A stretch of DNA of 11,127 nt, taken from assembly GCA_964521025.1 (NCBI GenBank), contig CAZFPK010000084.1:1-11127 (forward strand). The letters run 5' to 3'. Source of the DNA: DRTC01 sp964521025. GTDB taxonomy: Bacteria > Cloacimonadota > Cloacimonadia > Cloacimonadales > TCS61. Below, piece by piece: positions 6,611 through 11,127 of this stretch (position 1 is the stretch's first letter; each line of letters opens with the position of its first letter). The notes under the pieces are model-generated. The model saw only the letters and a list, made by a program, of their open reading frames with translations. It was not told the origin of the DNA and did no database searches. Both the position numbers and the translations under genes were made by a program.

Positions 6611-7219
6611 ATGAGTATAAAAAGGATAATGAAATTAATAAAAATTGCAGTACTCATATTATCGATTCCGGTTGTGTTCGATTGTTCAAATAAAAAACCA
6701 GAAAATAAAAAAGAACAGATCCTTTTCAATGTTGAACAATCCCTTCTCGACAGCATTTATACGAATTCGGAACTGGAAATTACTTTCAGTCCACCCAAAA
6801 ACTGGAACCCAATTTCAATAGAATTAATGGAATCTATCGCAGCAAATACGGAAATTTTGTCAGATTCGATCCGGATAAAATTACAGAAAGTTTTTATGAA
6901 TAAGGACATCTCGGCATTTTGTTTTGTCTCAAAACTGGAGGGAAATTATCCAAATCCCAAATTAATAGAAAATTATATTCAGGTGATAAAAAAGAAGAAT
7001 GCTGGAAAATCCATCAATAAAGCAAGTTTTGATCATCACAATTTCAAGATAGAACAATTAATGATATTTGATCGGGAAAATATAAACCTGAAATTGATCG
7101 TTCGATCTCAAGAACAGAAAAATTTCCTGCTCGATTATATTATTCCAATGAAATTTTATGAAGATAATTTAAGGGTGATCGAGTCTTCCATCGGCTCGTT
7201 ATCACAAATAAATCGGTAG
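6611..7219 (+). CDS. Putative lipoprotein of unknown function
   Basis: The product is 202 residues from the first ATG. It has a basic N-terminus, a hydrophobic core and VVFDCSNKK. Lipid attachment would be at Cys25, but aspartate at the -1 position is unusual for a lipobox, so it may be a poor signal-peptidase II substrate. A second ATG at 6629 (codon 7) would give the compact signal MKLIKIAVLILSIPVVFDC and has AAAGGA just before it, although closer than usual; the first ATG has no ribosome site. The mature part begins with an acidic/lysine linker, then ELEITFSPPKNW and a mixed alpha/beta domain ending in IESSIGSL. This faintly resembles small PsbP-like or DUF1795-like folds, but that is not a firm match. 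It is transcribed divergently from the VCBS/ASPIC lipoprotein. Confidence 0.65.
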   Translation: MSIKRIMKLIKIAVLILSIPVVFDCSNKKPENKKEQILFNVEQSLLDSIYTNSELEITFSPPKNWNPISIELMESIAANTEILSDSIRIKLQKVFMNKDISAFCFVSKLEGNYPNPKLIENYIQVIKKKNAGKSINKASFDHHNFKIEQLMIFDRENINLKLIVRSQEQKNFLLDYIIPMKFYEDNLRVIESSIGSLSQINR

Positions 7220-7232
7220 TGTCTCATAATTT

Positions 7233-7421
7233 ATGAAAGATTATGAAAAGAGATTCAGAGTTATGAAAGACTATTCTTCATCTCATATCGAGGAAAAAGG
7301 ACTTTCAATGGATTTTTTTAGGCATCTCCCAGAAACAGGTTTAAGACCAAAATTGAGGGGAGATTTCCAAATAGTCTTTAAAGAATTAGAATACAACAAG
7401 TTAACGGATAAACTTGTATGA
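7233..7421 (+). CDS. Doubtful small ORF (62 residues)
   Basis: It is open for 62 codons between two lipoprotein genes, without a recognisable ribosome site. The first codons contain a near-repeat, ATGAAAGATTATG / ATGAAAGACTATT. The product is charged, without a signal peptide or membrane segment, and I recognise no family. It could be a small real gene, the remnant of a larger one, or chance. It is listed because it occupies an otherwise empty gap of 242 bases. Confidence 0.25.
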   Translation: MKDYEKRFRVMKDYSSSHIEEKGLSMDFFRHLPETGLRPKLRGDFQIVFKELEYNKLTDKLV

Positions 7422-7461
7422 TTAATGTTACAGAACCAATAAATCAAGAAGGAGAGAAAAA

Positions 7462-7752
7462 ATGAGAAAAATGATCATCGTTCTAATCCTGGTTTCGCTG
7501 TTGATCGTTACCGGCTGTTCGACTCATATTCATACAATCGGTAAAGGTCCGCAGAATTATGAAATTGTCGAAGCCCGGCAGTGGTATATCCTGTTTGGAC
7601 TTGTTCCTTTGAATACTGTCGATACGAAAACAATGGCTGCCGGAGCCGAAGATTATGAGATCAAAACAGAAACCGGTCCGCTGGATATTCTAATGAATAT
7701 TTTCACGAGTTATGTTACTATTAATTCGAGGACAGTTATCGTGACAAAGTAG
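7462..7752 (+). CDS. Small Bor-like lipoprotein
   Basis: This 96-residue protein has a classic lipoprotein signal: MRKMIIVLILVSLLIVTGC, lipobox V-T-G-C, Cys19. The mature part starts STHIHTIGKGP and contains RQWYILFGLVPLNTVDTK, followed by a hydrophilic Y-E-I-K-T-E-T stretch and the end TINSRTVIVTK. The pattern (His after Cys, a W-Y-I-L-F-G-L-V-P-L-N core and a C-terminal S-R-T-V-x-V) resembles small Bor/YceK-style outer-membrane lipoproteins of unknown function. The start is secured by GAAGGAGAG four bases upstream. Its 3' end faces the permease gene with no strong terminator in the 63-base gap. Confidence 0.75.
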   Translation: MRKMIIVLILVSLLIVTGCSTHIHTIGKGPQNYEIVEARQWYILFGLVPLNTVDTKTMAAGAEDYEIKTETGPLDILMNIFTSYVTINSRTVIVTK

Positions 7753-7815
7753 GAAAAAATATCGGAGAACTCGACTTTTTACTCAAAGACTTCACAAATT
7801 TAACCGGATCGTTAG

Positions 7816-9081
7816 TTATACGACTTTATATCCTGCTTCCTTAACTGCTTTTTGGATATCTTCCGACTTAAAATCACCGGAAACCTTTGCATTTTTCTCA
7901 TTCAAACTGACTTTTACATCTTTCACCCCGGCAACCAACTTGATCGCATCGGTTACATGTTTCACGCAATGATTGCAGGTCATACCTTCGATCTTGAAAA
8001 TATTATTCGAAGCACTCACTTTTTCCTCCGTTTCAGCGGCTCGATATTTTAGTCTGGATACTATTTTCCTATACAAAGACATCAGCAGGATCACGGAAAA
8101 TAAAATTAATAAGATATTTAAGATCAATGAATTTTCCTGGTGCTGATGTAAAAAGGAATAATCCTTTTCATTCCCGAAAACATCAAAAATAAAGTTCAAA
8201 GCATAACCACCGAGAATCGCAAAAATCGAAATTACGGAAAGATAAATAACAACGATTTTCTTTCCCATCGCATTACCGATCATCGCGATTGTTGCGGCAT
8301 TAGTCGCGGGTCCGACAACCAGGAACACAAAAGCAGCTCCCGGGGAAATCCCTTTCAGGATCAGGGAAACTGCAATGGGGATGGATGCTGTCGCACAAAC
8401 ATAAAGCGGAATCCCGAAAGCGATCATGAGCATCATCCCGATAAAACCCTCTCCCCCGTACCTGGCAAAAAAGTTTTCCGGGATAACGAATGAAATAATA
8501 CCAGCAAGAACAATCCCAAAAACAAGCTGCAGGGAAATGTCATCCAGGAATTCCAAATAGGCATATTTCATCCCGTAAGTCAGTTTCTCCAAAATTGAAT
8601 GTGTATGAGGTGCGGTTATTTCACATGTGTCGCATTCGAAAACTGCAGCATCGATCTTTTGATCTTCTTTATCATCTTTGGTTAAGCCGTTCGTGATCAT
8701 TCCCCCGCAGATGCCCATGACAAAAGCTGCGAGTGGTCGGAACACGGCAAAGACCGGTCCCATCATCCCGTAAGTTGCAATAATGCTGTCGATCCCGGTT
8801 TGCGGAGTCGAGATGAGAAAGGAAAGTGTTGCTCCCTTCGAGGCTCTCTGCTTCCGTAAATGCATGGCTGTCGGGATAACTCCGCAGGAACAGAGAGGAA
8901 GCGGAACTCCGAGAATAGATGCTTTGATCACTGAAAGAAAATCATCTTTCCCGAGATGCCTGATGATAAAATCTCTTTTGAAAAAGATATGGAGCAGTCC
9001 GGCAAAGGTCAACCCGATAAAAAGATACGGTGCGATCTTCAGGTATGTGATCCAAATATCATACAATAGATCTTTGATCAT
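7816..9081 (-). CDS. SO_0444-type Cu/Zn efflux permease with C-terminal HMA domain
   Basis: The 421-residue inner-membrane permease is related to the COG0701 (ArsP/YraQ-like) family and best fits the SO_0444 Cu/Zn efflux group. About eight to ten hydrophobic segments are visible. Conserved motifs are LGVPLPLCSCGVIP (57-70, Cys64 and Cys66), STPQTG (91-96), IPLYVCATASIP (224-235) and VVGPATNAA (255-263). A hydrophilic loop has CDTC (150-153) and HTH (159-161), likely a metal ligand cluster. After a C-terminal membrane segment near 320-337, residues 361-421 form a heavy-metal-associated domain, FKIEGMTCNHC with Cys369 and Cys372, which normally binds Cu(I) or Zn. The start at 9081 is chosen because AAAGGA lies six bases upstream; an upstream extension of 21 codons has no such site. 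A structured RNA with a terminator lies just upstream and may control it. Confidence 0.88.
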   Translation of the reverse strand: MIKDLLYDIWITYLKIAPYLFIGLTFAGLLHIFFKRDFIIRHLGKDDFLSVIKASILGVPLPLCSCGVIPTAMHLRKQRASKGATLSFLISTPQTGIDSIIATYGMMGPVFAVFRPLAAFVMGICGGMITNGLTKDDKEDQKIDAAVFECDTCEITAPHTHSILEKLTYGMKYAYLEFLDDISLQLVFGIVLAGIISFVIPENFFARYGGEGFIGMMLMIAFGIPLYVCATASIPIAVSLILKGISPGAAFVFLVVGPATNAATIAMIGNAMGKKIVVIYLSVISIFAILGGYALNFIFDVFGNEKDYSFLHQHQENSLILNILLILFSVILLMSLYRKIVSRLKYRAAETEEKVSASNNIFKIEGMTCNHCVKHVTDAIKLVAGVKDVKVSLNEKNAKVSGDFKSEDIQKAVKEAGYKVV

Positions 9082-9142
9082 TATTTTTCCTTTCCAAATT
9101 CCCTGAACTTGCCGATAAGATAATTGTATTTTTATGATAAAC

Positions 9143-9177
9143 AAAAAAATCGTGCAAGTATGATCTCACACGATTTT
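9143..9177 (-). terminator. Intrinsic terminator upstream of the permease
   Basis: On the minus strand AAAATCGTG (9177-9169) pairs perfectly with CACGATTTT (9154-9146) over a 14-base loop, followed by a T run (seven T at 9149-9143, partly in the stem). It lies 62 bases before the permease start codon. It either ends a separate small RNA or works as an attenuator. From the plus strand the T run is only four bases, so minus-strand use is favoured. Confidence 0.75.
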
Positions 9178-9332
9178 CGAAACAAGAAAGAATCACCTTC
9201 CGAAGCCTTCTTTCAATTATTCTTATGCCAGGGGATGCGGAAGGTTGGGCAAGATCAACATCTTGTTTTACGATCCTGGTTTCATCTTAAAAGGACGATC
9301 AAATTGTTGATAGAATTGAGATTAACTCCATC

Positions 9333-9350
9333 TGACGAAAGTTGACGAAA
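9333..9350. repeat. Tandem TGACGAAA direct repeat at the RNA start
   Basis: On the plus strand TGACGAAA occurs at 9333-9340 and again at 9343-9350, a period of ten bases (one helical turn). It sits immediately downstream of the predicted start of the structured RNA, a position typical of a repressor site. Confidence 0.4.
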
Positions 9351-9357
9351 AACAGAT

Positions 9358-9385
9358 ATATTACATTTCATAAAGTAAAGATCAA
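9358..9385 (-). promoter_or_regulatory. Candidate promoter for the structured RNA
   Basis: On the minus strand TTGATC (9385-9380) and TAATAT (9363-9358) are separated by 16 bases. The RNA would start near 9351 and end at the terminator, about 210 nt. The promoter lies just beyond the end of the methyltransferase pseudogene. Confidence 0.45.
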
Positions 9386-9410
9386 ATTAACAAATCTTCA
9401 AATCCCCAAA

Positions 9411-10168
9411 TCATTTCCAGGCATAAGTTGTTAAATGATCAGGATATGATGTTTCGGTTTTAAAGCCAAGTTTTTGCAGTTTCTTTTTCATTTCAAAGCA
9501 GGTTTTCTCTCCATTAACCAGGTGGTAGGAAGCAATTGCTAATTTTATCTTATTATTTTCCAGGATTTTCCTGCATCCTTCGATTGCTTCCAGTTCCGCA
9601 CCTTCGATATCCATTTTGATAAAATCGACCTTGGGGATATTTAATCTTTCCAATTCATCGTCTAATTTAACAACCGGGACTGAAATATTACCGTCCGGAT
9701 TCAAAGCTGAAATGCCGGATTGCAGATTATCGAATTTGAGATCAGTATTTTCCTTCCAGAGACCTTTCTTGATAGGAATAACATTGGTAAGTGAGTTCAA
9801 ATCTATATTCGAAAGCAGTCTTTGATAATTTTCTTCATCCGGTTCAAAGGAGATCACTTTACCATTCTTACCTGCCAGTTTGGAAGCAAAAAGGGTAAAA
9901 GATCCGTAATAAGCTCCGGCATCCACTACAATATCACCTTCCTCGATGGAAAATTTACGGAAATATCCTTTGTTGTAAAGTGCCAGTCAATATATGGATT
10001 TTCATTGAAATAGATATTGTGCTTTCCGAATCTGACAAGGAATTTCTTTTTCCGGTAATATATCTTAAAATCATTATTCCTGAAATGATTAAAATAAAAG
10101 AACTTGATGTAATTCTTGATTGTACTTTCCGGTAGTTTGAGGATTAATTTGGTCAGGATGCTTTTCAT
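9411..10168 (-). pseudogene. FkbM-family methyltransferase split by a frameshift
   Basis: Two adjacent minus-strand frames make one SAM-dependent methyltransferase of about 250 residues. The first (10168 to 9926) starts at an ATG preceded by GGAG and runs MKSILTKLILKLPES to NENPYIDWHFTT, then drifts out of frame. The second frame reads LYNKGYFRKFSIEEGDIVV followed by DAGAYYGSFTLFASKLAG (SAM motif I), then VISFEPDEENYQRL, a long middle and VDFIKMDIEGAELEAIEG, the FkbM signature. One lost base near 9975-9990 joins the two frames: IDW-H-LYNKGYF is restored if a base is added. FkbM proteins methylate sugars or polyketides, often in surface glycan loci, but no such genes are nearby. One lesion could be a sequencing error, so the gene may be intact. 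Confidence 0.8.
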
Positions 10169-10263
10169 TATATTCTAACTCCACATTAATTTACTTGAAG
10201 CAAAGACAATGATTCCGATATTTGAGGCAATAAGTTTATCTGTTTTGTAGTCAAATTCGAAAT

Positions 10264-10422
10264 AACTCCGGAGGAGTTACCTATTTGTATTAAACCTGGA
10301 TGAACAAATAAGAACTCCAGCGGAGTTTCCTGTTTTTGATGTTGGAATTATCAGGAAACTCCTCCGGAGTTAATGTTTTTCTTCCGGTCTCTATTTTACA
10401 AATAGGAAATTCCTCCGGAATT
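10264..10422. repeat. Cluster of four 15-bp palindromes
   Basis: Cores lie at 10264-10278 (AACTCCGGAGGAGTT), 10313-10327 (AACTCCAGCGGAGTT), 10357-10371 (AACTCCTCCGGAGTT) and 10408-10422 (AATTCCTCCGGAATT), with starts 49, 44 and 51 bases apart. Core 3 is the exact reverse complement of core 1. Flanks add orientation: CCTATTTGTA right of core 1, CCTGTTTTTG right of core 2, CAGG left of core 3 and TACAAATAGG left of core 4. The cluster is thus two units facing two inverted units. Spacers differ in sequence and there are no cas genes. It fits a dispersed palindromic (REP/BIME-like) repeat and lies between two decayed genes. Confidence 0.7.
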
Positions 10423-10427
10423 TTATC

Positions 10428-10799
10428 TTACATTTCTATTTTCAATCCGTTTGCAGTTAAAAATGCTTTTCCCAAATTTATTTTGTAACCTTGAAGTTCA
10501 GGGATTTTTACAGCTTTCTCAAATAATCCTTTCATTACTTTAGTTGTGATTTTCCTGCGATCCATTTTGACTTCAAAAATATATGCTTCCCTTGAATTGT
10601 CGTTCAAAATCATGACATCGATATCCACATCACCTTTCCGGTTCCAGTATTTTCCGATCCTGGTAAAAGGCATTTGGAAGGGATTTTCTTCGATAATTTT
10701 GCGGATAACCAGGTCTTCATTTTCATAAACAGTTTTACGGAGTTTCGTCCCGGATGCATTATTAAACAGATCTGTTATCCAACAATAAATTATAAGACT
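10428..10799 (-). pseudogene. 5'-truncated C-terminal piece of an ATPase/nuclease-like protein
   Basis: The frame is open from a stop at 10800-10802 to the stop at 10428 but lacks a credible start. About 123 residues read from IIYCWITDLFNN through VYENEDLVIRKIIEENPF to IGKYWNRKGDVDIDV and YIFEVKMDRRK. The W-x-R-K-G-x-V-D-I-D-V ... F-E-V-K pattern is that of the PD-(D/E)XK-like DUF234 region found at the C-terminus of AAA ATPases of the ATPase_2 family. The ATPase part is missing: upstream sequence belongs to another gene. An internal ATG at 10673 could start an 81-residue piece but has no ribosome site. It is most likely a remnant. Confidence 0.6.
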
Positions 10800-10833
10800 T
10801 TATTTCGTAGGTTAGCAACCAACATAAAACTTA

Positions 10834-11127
10834 TCAATTCATATTATTGGATAATTCAATTAAAGTATCAAAATGTTTCTTTTTTATGAAATACCTCTCT
10901 TGTAAAACATGTGAATATTCGCTTAACATCTGTGAATTGTATTTGCTCTTTTTAAGTGAATCTATTGCTTCTGATTCTTTTCTGTTCTCATAATATATTA
11001 GTGACATCCATAGATAACGTTCTGAAGGAAAGGAGAATTTTCTCTTTTCTCTAATTTCATAACTTTTAATAATGACGATCTCGCAAAAAAAGAATTTGTA
11101 AATATCATCGGTAATTCTCAATTTTTC
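10834..11127 (-). CDS. C-terminal end of a gene entering from outside the window
   Basis: The frame is open through the window edge: codons GAA AAA TTG precede the first possible start. Only the last 97 residues are visible. They contain an amphipathic helical pair of TPR-like character (SERYLWMSLIYYENRKESEA, then IDSLKKS), then a lysine-rich helix, ending LIELSNNMN. No family can be named from this part. It is on the same strand as, and upstream of, the ATPase remnant. Confidence 0.5.
   Translation of the reverse strand, partial: EKLRITDDIYKFFFCEIVIIKSYEIREKRKFSFPSERYLWMSLIYYENRKESEAIDSLKKSKYNSQMLSEYSHVLQERYFIKKKHFDTLIELSNNMN

Larger units (their letters stand above)
9143..9351 (-). ncRNA. 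Candidate structured RNA or regulatory leader
   Basis: No convincing ORF lies here, but the minus strand holds several exact complementary segments. A hairpin CAAGAT-GTTG-ATCTTG occupies 9265-9250. A closing helix pairs CCAGG (9279-9275) with CCTGG (9232-9228) around it. A hairpin pairs GAAAGAA (9214-9208) with TTCTTTC (9192-9186). An 8-bp match, ACCTTCCG (9245-9238) with CGGAAGGT (9202-9195), links the two hairpin regions as a pseudoknot. The intrinsic terminator ends it and a plausible promoter precedes it. I cannot match it to tmRNA, 6S, SRP, RNase P RNA or a riboswitch I know. It may be a free sRNA or a metal- or stress-responsive leader of the permease. Endpoints are inferred from promoter and terminator. 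Confidence 0.5.

Noticed and set aside
7753..7815. Possible shared terminator between the Bor-like lipoprotein and permease genes
   Set aside because: The only inverted pairing is three bases with a two-base loop, too weak to call.
9124..9345. 73-codon plus-strand ORF antisense to the structured RNA
   Set aside because: No family resemblance or ribosome site; the exact complementary segments and minus-strand terminator explain the region better.
10264..10422. Possible CRISPR array because of near-regular repeats and unequal spacers
   Set aside because: Repeats are only 15 bp, fully palindromic, in mixed orientation and with conserved flanks inside the spacers; no cas genes are nearby.

Overview
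The window is an AT-rich stretch of bacterial chromosome with short intergenic gaps and housekeeping genes mixed with lipoproteins. Three features suggest a member of the Fibrobacteres-Chlorobi-Bacteroidetes (FCB) superphylum, perhaps a Cloacimonadota-like lineage: a Bacteroidetes-type short SerA carrying TPKKMGAQTAE, a large VCBS/ASPIC-UnbV surface lipoprotein, and a possible TAnnTTTG-type promoter. This assignment is inference; no 16S or other phylogenetic marker is present.

Positions 1-600 are a decaying tRNA neighbourhood on the minus strand. It holds an intact tRNA-Asn(GTT) with its own terminator, a tRNA-Asn-like pseudogene just upstream of it, a partial copy of the same hybrid sequence at the window edge, and a broken GIY-YIG nuclease gene between them. 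Positions 601-3676 carry serA (minus), a pilin-like single-pass membrane protein (plus) with a clear terminator, a 157-bp palindromic repeat element, and folC (plus). A small membrane protein (3759-4076) converges on a long minus-strand TPR/VCBS/ASPIC lipoprotein gene (4078-6483) with one base between their stop codons.

Positions 6611-7752 hold two plus-strand lipoprotein genes with a doubtful small ORF between them. A minus-strand metal-efflux permease fused to an HMA domain follows (7816-9081). Upstream of it lies the most intriguing part of the window: a segment of about 210 nt with its own promoter-like sequence, several exactly complementary helices including an 8-bp pseudoknot, and an intrinsic terminator. 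It looks like an unrecognised structured RNA or an attenuating leader for the permease.

Positions 9411-11127 are accessory and eroded: an FkbM-type methyltransferase split by one frameshift, a cluster of four 15-bp palindromes at about 48-bp spacing, a 5'-truncated C-terminal piece of an ATPase/PD-(D/E)XK-type protein, and the C-terminal end of a gene running off the window.

There is little sign of one large operon. Most genes appear to have their own signals, and a TTGAC motif followed by A-rich sequence recurs upstream of several of them. No complete defence system, CRISPR array or insertion sequence is visible.
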